Positions 36,430 through 50,225 are shown, counted from the first letter of the stretch. The stretch is DNA of 64,000 bases from Daphnia pulex (GCF_021134715.1 NC_060028.1:4610501-4674500), one strand, 5' to 3'. The notes: a model not told the origin generated them from the sequence alone. Made by a program: numbers and translations.

Positions 36430-39400
36430 ATGCCACCGCGTCGCGAATTAACTCGAGAGGAAAAAGATGAGAAGAATAGGAAGGCTAGGGAAAAAAGAAG
36501 TAACGAAGACCCGGAGGCAAAGGAAGTGCGATTGGCGGCTAATAGGGAAAGGGCCAAGATCGCTCGTGAAGAGAAGCGACGTCGGCTCAATCCCGAAGAA
36601 GTTCAGGTTGCAAAAAATTTGAATGCGAAAAAGGCTAGGGAAGAGCGTCAGGCAGAGGCACCTGACGAGAGAGCGTTGAGGCAGAGGTTAGATGCTGAGC
36701 GGAAGAGAGTCGCCCGTGCTAACGAGACTCAGGTTGACCATGAAGCTAGACTGCATGATCAGCGAATCCGTCAGCAACTCCTTCGACAGGAACAAGCGGA
36801 AGAAGAAAATCGTGCTCGACTGTTAGCCGAGGCGGAGCGGCAAGCAGTTTTTCGTCAAGAAGAAGAAAATCGTGCGCGACTGTTAGCCGAGGCGGAGCGG
36901 CAAGCAGTTCTTCGTCAAGAAGAAGAAAATCGTGCGCGACTGTTAGCCGAGGCGGAGCGGCAAGCAGATCTTCGTCAAGATGAACAAATTCGAGCTCGAT
37001 TGCAAGCCGAGGCAGAGCGGCAAGCTGCTCTTCGTCAACAAGAAGCAGCAATTATTCTACGAGCGATGAATCAGAGACCTGCATGTGATCGCCCAAGAGT
37101 TGTTCTTGCTAATGATGCTGTGGCAGAGCGTCCAGCAAGACAACAACATCAGGCAAGAAAGAGAGCTGCTGACGACACCGAAACTGCTGAAGAACAACGA
37201 GCTAGGTTGCAAGCCCAGGCATTGCGGAAGAAATATCTGCGGAGAGATGAATCGGAAGCAGAGAGATCAGCAAGACTTCAAGATCAGGCATTGAGGCAAA
37301 AATCTCTGCGGAACGAGGAGTCTGAAGCAGAGAAATCTTCTAGACTTTGTGAACAGGCTTTGCGGCAACATTCTCTGCGGAAAGAGGAATCTGAGGAAGA
37401 AAAATGGGCAAGACAGCGAGCGCAGGCAGTACGGCAAAAAAATTTGCGAAATAAGGAGCTAGAAGTAGAAAAGCAGGCACGACTTCAAGATAAGTTATTA
37501 CGTCAAAATGCTGTTCGCGACAAAGAAACTGAAGAAACTACTTTGGCTCGACTTTGCGATCAGTCGTTACGCCAAGAAGCTGTACGTGGCAGAGAAACAG
37601 GAGAAGAAAGATTGGAGCGCGCTATCGCTGATAGATTCCTTCATCAAGTAAATCTCTTCGAAGAAACTGAGGAAGATACCGCAGAACGACGTGAGCAGCA
37701 CACGGAAGTCATGACTGATTATAGAGCGACTGAAAATGAGGAAGAAACAGCTGATAGGCGTGAAGAGGATAGGTTGCGAACAGAGCTACAGCGAGAACAT
37801 CAATTTGAACGAGAGCGAGAAGAGGAAGAACTGCGAGCAAGAAATGCGCTTCAACACGCCGAAATTGTTCCCGTTGAAACCGCAGACCACGAAGCTTTTC
37901 TTCGTGAGATGCACCTTGATCGCAACCGTGCTGGAAATCGGCGAACGCATCGGATAGCTTGCAAAGACATTGTTGTAGAGGATCGGGTTCATTTGCTTGA
38001 CATTGGAGATTTGACCAAGATTTGTGCTGAGTGTGACGCCAAACACTTTGAAAAAGAGATGCCAAAAGATCAAAAGTTCCAGCGATGCTGCGGAAAGGGA
38101 AAAGTGATTATTCCACCACCAAAGCCATGTCCGCAACCCTTGGCCAGTCTCTTGCAAAATCAGCATCCAAAGTCCAAGCAATTCATGAAGCAAATTCGAA
38201 ACTACAACAGTGCTCACGCTTTTGCTTCGCTTGGAGCAAACCAATCTCCACCACCAAACCGAGGTCCCTACTGCTATCGAATTCATGGCCAGATTTACCA
38301 TCAAATCACTCCGCTTGGTCCAACACCAAATCCCAGATATGCAGATCTGTATTTTTTGGACTCGGCGCAGGCCACTGATTATAGGGCAAATATCCAGGCA
38401 ATGTCGGGTTGTTGTAGAATATTGATGGAAGAATTGGACGCTATGCTTCGAGAGAAGAATCCGTACGCCTTGGTTTACAAGATGATGCGCCAAGTTCTTG
38501 AAGAAGAATACGTTCAACGCCAGGCCGCAAATCTTCCTCACTACACTGTCGGCATGATCATCACTTGTGATAGAAGAAATGTCGACCAGCGGCGCTACAA
38601 CTGCCCGACGGCCCACGAGATAGCAGTAGTATTCAAAAGCTCTGATGGAGCTCCGCCATCCAACAGAGATATTCGTGGCCATCTCTATATTCCCGTCAGA
38701 GGCCGACGTTTCATCCAGATTAACACACAGAAGCCCATGTGTGATCCGATGTGTTATCCTCTGCTATTCCCCAACGGTGAAGATGGTTGGCATGCTCACA
38801 TGAATTATAACACCACCAGTCGGAGGGAAAGAGATGAAGCAGCAGCAATGGCAATGATTGTTGATGAGGATGAAGAGGAGCAGATTGATCCCCTGTGGCC
38901 CAACCCCAGAGTTTTAATTCGTGAAGAAGTCGCCGCAGCAGATGGCAATGCTGAGATTGAAAATGAGCGAATTGTAGAACCGGAACCAGCCGAAGCAGAC
39001 GAGAACGATGATCAACAACCAAACAGGAACAGAGGCCCACGCTCAAGAGTGACGCAAGCCGAGTTCTACAGTTCAATCATGTCAATCCGCGGTGATTTCA
39101 ATATCGTTTTGTCCGGGGGTGCCCTCACTCAGCAATATTTTGTCGATTCTTACGTCAAGACCGAGGGGAATCGCATAGATTGGCTCAGAAAACACCAGAC
39201 AGAGCTGCATGTTGAGCGCTACTGCGGTCTGATGGATTACATCAACAATCGAGCGGAAAGAGAAAATGTGGAAGTTGGCACTATCTACATTCTCCCTTCG
39301 TCCTTCATTGGCAGTCCTCGAGCCATGAAGCAAAATTATCAAGACGCGATGGCAATTGTTGCCAAATTTGGAAAACCAACTTTTTTTTTAACGTTTACTT

Positions 39401-42400
39401 GCAATCCCAAGTGGAGAGAAATTACGGCAAATATTGCGAACTATCAGACAGCTTCTGATCGTCCCGATATGGTCGCACGAGTCTTCCACTTGAAGAAAAA
39501 AGAGTTGGTCGACGACATCGAGAAAAAGCAAGTTTTGGGTTTCGCCACAGCTCATATCGAAGTCATCGAATTTCAAAAACGCGGTCTTCCTCATTGCCAC
39601 ATGCTGATCTGGATCGATAAGAGAGATGCCCCTTTATCACCAGAAGATATGGACAAGACCATTTGTGCGGAAATTCCCGACAAGTCTCTCCATCCAAGAC
39701 TCTACGCCGCTGTTATGGCTCACATGATCCACGGCCCGTGTGGAGCCATCAACAAAAAGTCTCCTTGCATGGATGTTGAAGGGTGCACCAAAAAGTTTCC
39801 GAAAGATTTCATCGCAGGAACCATCATCAACGACAACGGCTATCCGACTTATAGAAGAAGAGACACTGGAGTTAAACATCCGTTGAAAAGAGGGAATGTC
39901 GTCTATGAAGTAGACAACAGATGGGTTGTGCCTTATAACCCTTGGTTGCTGCTGAAATATGACTGTCACATAAACCTCGAATCCTGCGCTTCACTCACCA
40001 GTGTCAAATACATCTTTAAGTACGTGTACAAAGGCCATGACAGCGGAAACATTGAGACAAAAAAGGGAACGCATCAGCAAGTTGAAGGTGAAGATGAGCC
40101 GACATTCGTGTGGGACGAAATCACTACTTTTTTGGACACGCGTTACGTCAGCGCACCAGAAGCCGCCTGGAGAATCAATAAGTTTCCCCTCAGCAATCGT
40201 TCCCATGTCATCTTTCGACTTGCCGTACATCTTCCATTGGAACAGTCCGTCTTTTTTCACCCGGGGAACGAGGAACAAGCAGTCGCCAACGCCGCTTTGA
40301 AAGAAACGACTTTAACTGCTTTTTTCATCTTGAACCGGGATAATGAAGAAGCGAGGCAGTATTTTTACAGAGAGATTGTCAACCATTTTGCTTTCGTCAA
40401 GGTTGGTGGCCGTAATTTCTGGAAGCGACGAGTTCAAAATCTCAAAATCATTGGCCGATTGTACACGGTGAGTGTCCGTCAAATTGAGCGATTCTGCCTG
40501 CGCTTGCTCCTCATTAACGTCAAAGGACCGACCAGTTTTGAAAATCTTCGAACAGTCAACGGTGTAATTTTACCGACGTTTAAAGCAGCCGCCGCTGCCT
40601 TAAATTTGTTGGAAGATGACAGCGTTTGGGAGAGGACACTGGACGATGCGGCCGCCTTTGAAATGCCAGAACGATTGCGACAGCTTTTTGTTGACATTTG
40701 TCTGTTTTGCAATCCTACGGATGCTCTTTATCTCTTTGAGCGATCTTTGCCTCAGCTAATGGAAGATTTTATTCGTAATGGTCACGACGCCGAAATAGCA
40801 AAAAACTTGACTTTGAAATTTATTCAAGACAAGCTACTTCTCAACAATCAAACGATGGAAAATCTCTCATTGCCTGTTCCTGATTTTCAGCTTATTCATC
40901 GTCTTATCGCGGCTCAACTCGAAGAAAATGCTGAAATTACTATGAGAGAGAAGAGAAGATTGGGTGAATTGATGGTTAGTCAGTTGAACGAAGGTCAACG
41001 GGCTGCCTTCGATCAAGTCATGGCTGCCGTCAACGATACTGAAAATGCAATTCCGCATCAGTATTTCTTGGATGGCCCTGGAGGAACGGGGAAGACGTTC
41101 CTGTACAACACTCTCATCACCGTACTGCAGGGACAAGGGAAAACAGTGATCGCCGTTGCGTCTACCGGCATCGCTTCTACGTTGTTGATTGACGGCACAA
41201 CGTATCATTCCCAATTCAAGATTTACCCTCCAATTACTGAAGCGACCAGATCAAAAATCGAAGATGGTAGCTTCCTCGCCCATTTGATCAGAAGTGCAGT
41301 TCTCATCATTTCTGACGAAGCCACCATGAAGACAAATCACGCCCTTAGTGCTTTCAATTTCCTGTTCCAAAAGTTGCACAAGAACAATCTTCCTCACGGT
41401 GGTAAAGTGCTCCTTCTTGGTGGCGATTTTCGTCAGTGTTTACCGGTCGTCCGACACGGAAACAGGGTGACAGTGCTGGAAGTCACTATCCGAAACAATG
41501 ACACTTGGCCTCAGTTTCGACAACTTCGTCTGACTCAAAATATGCGTACCGTGGCCGGCAGTCAAGACTACGCCGATTGGCTCATTCAGCTTGGAAACGG
41601 AACTCTACCGACGCATCCAAAATTGAACATCCCCGATATGATTGAAATTCCTAAAGAATTTTTCAATTATAACCGGAGTTTAGTCGAGCACGTCTTTGGT
41701 GATCCTGCTCAACTGTTAGATCCCGTCGTATCTCAACAAATATGCAGTCGCGCTATTCTTTGTCCGAAAAACGGCGATTGCTTACGAATCAACAATCAGA
41801 TCATCAAAGACATGCCCGGTACGCTTCATGAGTACAGAAGCATCGATACCATCGACTCTGACGACCCTGAAGAAATTTCAAATTACCCAACCGAAGTTCT
41901 CAACTCCTTTGACGTCTCCGGAATTCCCACCCATTTGCTGAAAATGAAAGTGGGAGCCGTCATCATTCTTCTGAAGAATATCGATTCGCGTCAGGGACTT
42001 TGCAATGGGACCCGGCTCATCATCAGGGCGCTTAGAGAAAATCTGATCGTTGCAGAAATTGCTGCTGGAAAAAACAAGGGGCACATCGTCTACATCCCGC
42101 GGATGATGATGTCCCCAACTGATTCGGATCTTCCAGTCATCCTCAAGAGGCTCCAGTTTCCCGTTTTGTTGGCGTTTGCGATGACCATCACAAAGTCACA
42201 GGGCCAAACGTTTGATCGGGTCGGAATATTACTTCCAGAACCCGTCTTCAGTCATGGCCAGCTGTATGTGGCCTTCTCCAGAGCTACATCGAAAGACGGT
42301 TTATTTTGATTTCTTATACATTTTTAAAATTAATAGTTTCATGAAATATTCAATAATTCTAATATTTTTTGTGTTCCCTCCCAAAAAGGAGTCCGAGTCG

Positions 42401-42516
42401 AGATTGCTGAGTCTGGGAAGCAAGGCAAGCTTCTCAAAAATCATCCGACAGCCACCGAAGAAGAAAAGAAAAAGGTGTTTACTTTAAATGTTGTCTTTAA
42501 AGAAGTTTTATTGTAA
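36430..42516 (+). CDS. Helitron RepHel transposase, copy 2
   Basis: This is the second copy of the RepHel gene, offset 17263, with exons 36430-42298 and 42389-42516 and the same 1998-residue length. I found four base differences from copy 1 in the first exon. Two are silent (near 37809 and 39372) and two change residues: Thr789 to Ala (near 38794) and Ser864 to Pro (near 39019). Neither falls in an HUH or helicase motif. Both copies are intact, so the duplication is recent or homogenised, or is an assembly duplicate. Confidence 0.93.
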
Positions 42517-43187
42517 CCATTTTAGACAACTGCAATTTAAACATTTAGTCAAACATTCTCAAATCTAATTAAGAAATATTGATTTTTTGGTGAATACATT
42601 AATACATTCCCTTCCATTCCTTTCCTTCCCAAGAGGAACTAAATTCCGCCTCGGCCTATGGGCCAAAAAAAGGAGCACGGGCATGGCCATGGGGGCAGTT
42701 CCCATGTGCGCTCAACCGTGAATTAACAAACCTTATAAATAATAAACAATGGTCTTTCTCAAGATTTTATAAAACTTTTATTTTCATAACTATTTCTACA
42801 AGAATTTTTTATTTGTACGAGCAATAATGAACACTCAAAACAAAATTTTTCAAGACTTGAAGCCTAAGACAGAAATAAGCAATAACTGTTGCATGGCCAA
42901 AATTCATCAATTTTATTTCAGATTTAAATTTGATCATTTCAATTTATTTTTTTCCATTTTATCCTAAACAAATTTCATCCACTTGAATTAGCTATGTCAC
43001 TGATTGAACAACATGACGTTTTTTTTCTGGAAAGATTGACTTTTACTTAACATACCTAAAGTCGTTGACGGATGAATAGGAATCCTTATACTACTAAAAA
43101 GTCATGGACGGATGAATAGAATGTCAATACTACTCACACTCTCCTTTAACACAGAAAAGGACTCAAATTTTTCAGCAAACACAACGT

Positions 43188-44993
43188 AGTCACATGGTGT
43201 AGTGGATAAAGTGCCGGACTATAAAGAAAGCGGTCTACGGTTCAAGTCCAGACCAGTGGTTTTCAATTTATCACTTAGGATAGAGCAGTAGAAATTAGTC
43301 ATATAATGTTAATTACTACTTTATTATTTGTGCGTTTACATGAATGATTTACTATTTACGTAATTTCTTAATCTGAAGCTTATCAAAAATCGAAAATAAC
43401 ACAAAAACCAATAATATTTTCAATATTTCAAATTTATGCAATGTTCCGTGGTGTATGATGAAGCAGATGCTAATGAAGCAAATAGTCTTATTATTGAAAA
43501 CTTCAAAATCCGATGTAAATAAAATTTCTTTGCTCACGCTGGGTGATAACTATGACAATGTGTAAGTATGCGCTATCCAACTGGTCACATCGGATATTAT
43601 TTGTAAACACCGTTGTTGATGTAGTGGTTATAGCATTGCATTAGTAGGTCAAAAGTGTTTGGTTCAAACCCCAGCTCAGGCAAGCAAATAGTACCCGAAA
43701 CGATGAATTCTTAAAATGAAGTAAATAAATTATTTTTGTTCTTGCTGGGCGATGACACTGAAAATGAAGAAGTATGCACTATCCAGCGGATATCGTCAAG
43801 AATTGGAAGAACACACCGCCGATGGGGTAGTGGTTATATCAATGGATTAGTAATTCAAAGGATGTTGGTTCAAATCCACTCTCAGTATAACTATAAAATA
43901 GCACTCAAAAAACAGCATGCAAATGAATGGCAAGCTGGAAAAGAATAAATCTTTACATGAATGATTTACTATTAACGTAATTTCTAGATCTAAAGCTTTA
44001 TAATATAAAATACGTAAACCAATAAAATTTTCCATATTTCAAATTTATGCATCGTTCCCTGGTGAATGATGAAGCAGATGCTTATGAAGCAAATAGTCTT
44101 ATTATAGATAAATTCAAACTCCGATGTAAAAAAAATGTCTTTGCTCACGCTGTGTGATATCTATGACAATGTGTAAGTAGGCGTTATCCACCTTTAACGT
44201 CAGATATTTATTGTAAATACCGTTGTTGTAATGGTTATAGCGTTGAATTGATAATTCAAAGGTGGGTGGTTCAAACCCCCACTCGGGCAAGCAAATAGTT
44301 CCCAAAACAATGAATTCTTAAACTGCAGCAAATAAATTGTTTTTGTTCTTGCTGGGCGATGACACTGACAATGAAGAAGTATGCACTATCCAGCTGGTAT
44401 CGTCAAGATTTGCAAAATACCACAGCTGATGGTGTAGTGGTTATAGTATTGGTTTGTTAATTCAAGGAATGTTGGTTCAAACCCACTCACAGCATAACTA
44501 TAAAAATGCACTCAAATTGCATACAAATGAATCGTAATTTGGAAAAGAACAAAGTTTTACATGAATGACTTACTATTAACGTAATTTCTAAATCTAAAGC
44601 TTTATCGAAAAAAATACAAAACCAACAAAATCTTCAATATTTCAAAATTATGTATCGTTCCGTGGTGTAGCGGTTAAAGTAATGAAATGTGATTCCTAAG
44701 ATCAATGGTTCAAATCTAAATTTCGAAAATAATGAATTCATATTAAATTTTCAATATTTATGTAATAAGGATAATGATAAAAATTATAGTGGTTGAAAAA
44801 ACTCTTACTCATACAATGTCCAATTCAAAGTACAATGTTCTACTTTTCTTCTTTTGAGTTCCATCAAAAATAAAAAAAAAACGAATATAGCATTAAACAT
44901 TTGATATTAAAATAAGTCTCCATAGTGTAGTGGTTAAAGAGATGGAATATAAATCCTTAAGGTTAAAAGTCAATGGTTCAAATCAAGAATCAA
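43188..44993 (+). repeat. ~600-bp tandem repeats with tRNA-like sequences (copy 2)
   Basis: This is the U5 copy, offset 17263, of the array at 25925-27730. The differences I saw are single bases, for example in the anticodon-like loop near 44251 (TTGATAA here, TTGGTAA in copy 1). Confidence 0.6.
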
Positions 44994-45186
44994 AGAGAAG
45001 TAGTGCTACGTACTTATATGGATTTTAAAATATTAAGAACATCAATTATGAAGTTGGAAAAATAAAAAAAGCAAACTAAATGAATATTCTAATACTCTGT
45101 TTATTACTGATCAATAACCAACAAATCAACAAAATTAACAAATAAAAAACAAAGAAAAAAAATTAAACAAATCGAAAAAAAAACAT

Positions 45187-45847
45187 CTAAATCACATCTC
45201 CAAACATTCTCTGTGCCTCAGCTTCATCCTTGCACATTTTGGAGCGGAATGAGGCCAGCTCCTTTTTGGCCCATGCCTCATTCCGCTTAGATCTTTCCAA
45301 AGCAGCTTGAGCACTAAAATGAAAAAAAAAATTACATAAAAAAACAAACATGAAATAACTTGGATAAACTTACTTCTGTCGGTTTTTCTTAAATTTTTCG
45401 TGCCGAGTTTTCAGCTGCACTCCACGTAATAGATTGGATCTTCTCCTATCTTCAATCCTCTGAAATTCTGAAATCGTCCAAGATTGAAGAAAGGAGACAG
45501 GTGGGGAAGACGGCGGGGTATTGAAATCCATATCCATGGATGCTAAAACCCCGTCAACTTCGTCATCACCCAGTGGATTTTCTTCAGGGACAACCACTTG
45601 AGGAGACAAAGAGACGGGGGGAGAAACAACAGGCAAATCTATCAAACAAAAAAAAAACAATGAATAGAACAGAAATATTGGATAACATTAAGGAGACTTA
45701 CCAGAATTGGGTATTCCATCACGGACAACCACTTGAGGAGACAAAGAAACGGGGGGAGAAGCAACAAGCAAATCTATGATACAAAAAAAACAATGAATAT
45801 AACAGAAATATTGGATAACATTAAAGAGACTTACCAGAGTTGGGCAT
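45187..45847 (-). CDS. Unrecognised 158-residue protein with a duplicated exon (copy 2)
   Basis: This is the U5 copy: exons 45847-45835, 45773-45702, 45638-45374 and 45313-45187. One extra A lies in the second intron, which shifts the offset from 17263 to 17264. One residue differs in the last exon (Glu119 in copy 1, Gln here). The frame and splice sites are kept in both copies, which supports a real gene, although the copies are too young for this to be strong evidence. Confidence 0.58.
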
Positions 45848-48683
45848 GTTGTCAAGGGGAAGTTCAGAGAGAATGTGAAAAACAATTATTCGTTGACTTA
45901 CCAGCAAGATAATAAGCCGCCAAACGAAATAAAAGCACAAAACATAAGCTTCCCTCCAAAAAACCACGCCCACTGGTTGCAATTTTTATCGTTGATATAA
46001 TGATTTTGAACACGTGAAAAAAATTAAGCATTGCCTCTCCCCAAACCAGGTGTTGAGGGTTGGATTTTTTTTATTGATATTCAATGTCCTCCAATATTTA
46101 TGTATGTGTAGTACTTGGGGTTTGAACCATAATCGGTGAGGTGTTAACGCCACATACATGTAAGGGCATGGCATTGTAACACACACTCTAACCACTACAC
46201 TATCAGAACTAATATCATTATCGAGTTCCAATTTCGACAAATGGTTGTCGCGCTTCACGTTTTTTTTTATTAACGTGTAACTACGACATATTTATAAATC
46301 CCATTACTTCTATTAAATTCCATCTCTTTCATGGTGTATTGGGTAACGTTCTCTGCTATCATACAAGATGTCCGAGTTTCGATACTTGGTTAAGGCGCTT
46401 TAATTCAATATTAATTCAAACATTTATTTTCAATTTTGAAATTGGTGTTTTTAGGGAATTGAACCCGAACATAACGCATAGAAAGCGAACTCGCTAACCA
46501 ATCGATCACCAATTGATATTCAATTCTGATCTCATTGACAAGTGGTTTCAAACATCTCTGCATCTCGCGTTGCAACTGGCACACAGGTGAGCGCGACGAA
46601 CCGTGTCTCTACGACATATTTATACATTCCATAACATATAGTGTATTCCATCTCTCTCATTGTGTATTGGTTAGCGTGCTTGATTGTCATGCGAGAAATC
46701 CGAGGTTCAAACTCCGGGTAAAGTCACAGTTGCTAATTATTAATTCGGTCATCAATATATTTTAGAAACTATTGTTTATCGGGAGTTGAACCCGGGTACT
46801 CACTCATAGTAAGAGAATTCGCTAACCACTTGACCACCTATTGATACCAATACCGATTGATCCTACAGAATCCATTTGGCCATGATTGGATGTATGAGAA
46901 ATCTAATGACAGTGGTTTAACTGGTAAATTATTTGTCCACAGGCAGAAAATTTAAGCGCACGCTCACGCTTAACGGGCAGGGAATTTTAAATGTCCTTCA
47001 GAATACGCTGGGCCATAAGTGGATGTATAAGAAATCTATTGACAGTGGTTTAATTGGTAAATGCGTAACTGAGTTCAACGGGCAGATAGTGTTCAAGTTA
47101 CAAAAAAACGAGGATACCTTCATCGCGATTCGAGCCCGTGGCGGTGGGGCCCCCGAAGGGGCACCCCCGCGGCCGCGAGAGCTCGTGGTGAAGGATTTCG
47201 AGGGAATTTGTCGGGGCAAACGCAAGGTATTAAAGATTCAATAACATTGGTTCAACTTGCGAATGATTTGTCCACGGCAGGAAATTTAATTTAAACTGTT
47301 AAAAAACGTGGAGGAAATTTTAAGTGTCCTACAAAACACGTTGGGTGAAACATAACATCTACAAATTTGTTCACATTGGGCCACGAGTAATTGCAACTAA
47401 TTCGCTAACGTCGGGTGATGAATTTTTATACCTAGCAAATTTTAATGTTCAAAATCGATGTTGCCTTACATTGGTCGATGGCTTCCTTTTAAGAAAATGT
47501 GTCAACACATCTCATTAGCCAAGTTGTTAGAGAATAAGATTCAAGTAACGATGGGCTGTTGTTCAAACCGGCAATGAGGAATGTATAGACGAAAACAGGA
47601 AATTATGAGGTATTCAGATTGAAAGCCAAGTAAATTATTTCAAACACTTTGTCAATTTTTATTTTCACAATTTATGAGTATTGAACCTAAAGACATAAAT
47701 GTGCTATGCGAACACTCTAACCAATACACCACCAATAATGTATTTTACTATTACCTCTCAAGTGGTTATTCGAATTTTATATGCGAAGCTGAGTTTTGTA
47801 AGTTTCAGTAAAATACAGGAGCAAATACTTACGGGCCAAAGAATTACGTCGTGCGATTAATATTTATTGGTATTTAGAGCAAATCCGAATTGACTTAAGT
47901 GGCTGATGACTTTTCCCCCTGTTTGACTGATAATACAACTCAACAGCTCAGTGGTTAGAGCATTGGATCCAGGATACAACGGCCCGTTGTTCAAGCCCTC
48001 ATCGAGATAAGTACGAGATACATGTGAGTCTAAGGGGAAGGATTACATGAGGGAGGAGTGTGCAGAGAGGGGATGGTGTGGTTGGGGATGGTGAGGGAGG
48101 GGATTGTGAGGGAGGGGATAGTGAGGGAGGGGATGGTGAGGGAGGGGATGGTGAGGGAGAGGATGGTGAGGGAGGGAAGATAGAGAGGGGGAAGGATGAG
48201 AGAGGGGAGGAAGATGGGAAAAAGTGGGAAGAAATAAATTGGAAGGGAAGAAAGTGAAACGGGAAGATGAGGAAGGAGAGGAAGAAGGAGTTGAGGATCA
48301 GAATGGGGTGTTTGACGATCCAAACGTGTTCAAGATTCAAAAAACCGTGAAAAACTTCACCGAAACTCGAGACCGTGGGAAATGTGTCAAATACAATACA
48401 ACCAAACTCTGAAAAATAAAAGTCCCAAAATAAAACCAAAACTCAACCGATACTTGGTTTCAACGAAAAAAAAACAAGTCCACAAAAAAACCCCAAAAGA
48501 CCAACTGGCTCACGGTGGAAGATGTACAAGTCCATAAATGGATGAAAAAAAAAGTCCCGGACAGCAAGGAATTGGCCAGTGGGATTATACGAGTGGCGTT
48601 TTGGTCCATGTATACTGTGCGCTTAGGTGATTATGTCTAGCCGCCTGGTTCGCCGTCCTTGGACGGGCCTAGGTATACTAGTC

Positions 48684-49320
48684 TGATACGCTAATATCGA
48701 CAAGTAATGCCGAGGTCGCGAGTTCGAGCCTCGCCTGGAGAATTGATTTTGAAATCGATAAATACGGGACGCCTAAATACAGGCATGGAATATAAGCAAA
48801 TTGCTCAAATTAAAGAATGTTCTACCCACCCCGTGGTCCAATTGCGTCCAGATAAAGTCTTCCGTCGCCCTTCGGTCGCTCTTGGTATTTAAATTACAAT
48901 TCCCAATGGACAATTGAACCAACCAATGATAACGGGAATACCCGAATTATAAGCGTAAAAAAGTCCAAAACAAAAATGCCGCCATCACCAGGAGGAGATG
49001 AAAAAAAATCGCAATTATCCCTTGCTAACGCAGGTGAGCTGACAATTCTACATTTCTTCATTTGGATTCAAAAAGACTACCAAAAGCCGTCACCAGATGG
49101 GGGTTTTAGCACTGACAGGGCAATAGCCATAGAGGGCTATTGCCCTGTCGGACTACCATGGCAATAGATTTCACGCATTTTAAAATGCAGACGTCGGAGT
49201 GTAGACCATTAGACAAAAAATTAAATGAAAAACAAACTGTATATTTGTAAGAATTACATAAAGTCAGCAAATTATATCACACCATTTTCCTTTTTTTCAA
49301 TTTGATAGAAAAAATATGCT
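48684..49320. other. Unique DNA between the macrosatellite and the bHLH gene
   Basis: This is the first unique sequence after the array. It holds a B-box-like remnant (GCGAGTTCGAGCCTCGCC) near 48716-48733 that may be the 3' end of a lost tRNA-like sequence, and a perfect hairpin at 49112-49151. The two short open frames here have no recognisable motif. Confidence 0.5.
49112..49151. repeat. Perfect 15-bp hairpin
   Basis: GACAGGGCAATAGCC (49114-49128) and GGCTATTGCCCTGTC (49135-49149) are exact reverse complements around a 6-base loop ATAGAG. The stem can extend by two more pairs, one of them a wobble. Confidence 0.8.
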
Positions 49321-49327
49321 ATTAATT

Positions 49328-50225
49328 CTAGCGGTTAGAATCTTGCTTCTCATAGTCGTCGGCGGCACTAACTTGTTCATCGCTGATATGTTCTTCGTCG
49401 CAATCACTACCACTCATTTCTGTTGTAACGAATCTGCAAACCAGTTTTCTTGTAAATTATTTTTTTGCCGAAAATTACGGTAAATCTGTTGTTTCAATTA
49501 AGTGCGAAGTTCAGTATTATTTTTTACCTGTAAGGTTTTTCGTCACCTCTGATGTCACAAATCACATTTGTAAGCGCCATGATGTAATTTTTGGCCAAAG
49601 TTAAGGTCTCGATTTTGGAAAGTTTTCTTTCTACTTGAATGTGTGGTATAACTGTTCTTAATTCCTGCTTCCAAAATTTAGATAAATTTCCATTGTTTTT
49701 ACAATCCGATTTAGGTAATTTACCTCAAATGCCGCATTCAATCCATGCATTCGCAGTCGTTCGCGTTCATTACTTTCCAGACGCCGGAGATTTCTTTCCC
49801 TCGCAGAAGCTCGCGGTTTTTTTCTTTTCAATTCTACTAAAGGGTTAACATCCCGAGGCGTTCTACTATGATTATCCATCGTTAGTTGGCATGATCTACT
49901 TAGGCCATGTGTTCCAGGAATGTTAGTGGTTGACAAATTTTCAAATGTTGTTTTTTCTAAAGGAGACACTTTGTTTAGTACTAATCATTTTATAACAAAC
50001 AGAATAATCTCGAGAATAATTTAAACATTTAAAAAACTTATTCACAAAATTGTGAAATCATTACTATAAAATGCTTTATAAATGGATGCAAATACCTCCA
50101 TTCTTTTGAGAATTTCTTAGTGGTGAATATCTCTCACATCCAAACTTTAAATCGTCATCTTCCCAGGTTGAAAGACTTGATTCTCTCTCAGAAGCATTTT
50201 CGCTAATACTTTGTTTTGTTTCCAT
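49328..50225 (-). CDS. dimm: bHLH transcription factor, Dimmed/Mist1 (BHLHA15) type
   Basis: This is a nuclear basic helix-loop-helix factor of 205 residues from four exons: 50225-50096, 49968-49724, 49664-49528 and 49433-49328. All junctions are GT-AG and the phases close exactly. The basic region RRLESNERERLRMHGLNAAF ends exon 2, and the second helix, KLSKIETLTLAKNYI, is in exon 3; both are the hallmark of the Dimmed/Mist1 group, which drives the secretory programme of neuroendocrine or exocrine cells. Short acidic tails lie at both ends (the last exon reads SGSDCDEEHISDEQVSAADD). The length is near vertebrate Mist1 and well below Drosophila Dimmed. It lies about 640 bp from the end of the macrosatellite. 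Orthology within the bHLHA group is inferred from motif memory only. Confidence 0.88.

Larger units (their letters stand above)
31424..48683. repeat. Macrosatellite unit U5, second RepHel-bearing copy
   Basis: This is a second copy of the long unit, 17260 bp long, offset by 17263-17264 from U4 over the insert. It lacks one tRNA-like pair of about 344 bp that U4 has near 14586-14930, which accounts for the length difference. Its hairpin box is at about 47075-47240 and its G-rich minisatellite at about 48069-48173. Position 48683 is the end of the macrosatellite; unique host sequence starts directly after TATACTAGTC. The near-identity shows that the insert was amplified after it entered the array. 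Confidence 0.8.

Noticed and set aside
13804-48683. The long unit as a retrotransposon with long terminal repeats
   Set aside because: No reverse transcriptase, integrase or protease was found, and the repeated flanks are macrosatellite units, not LTRs.
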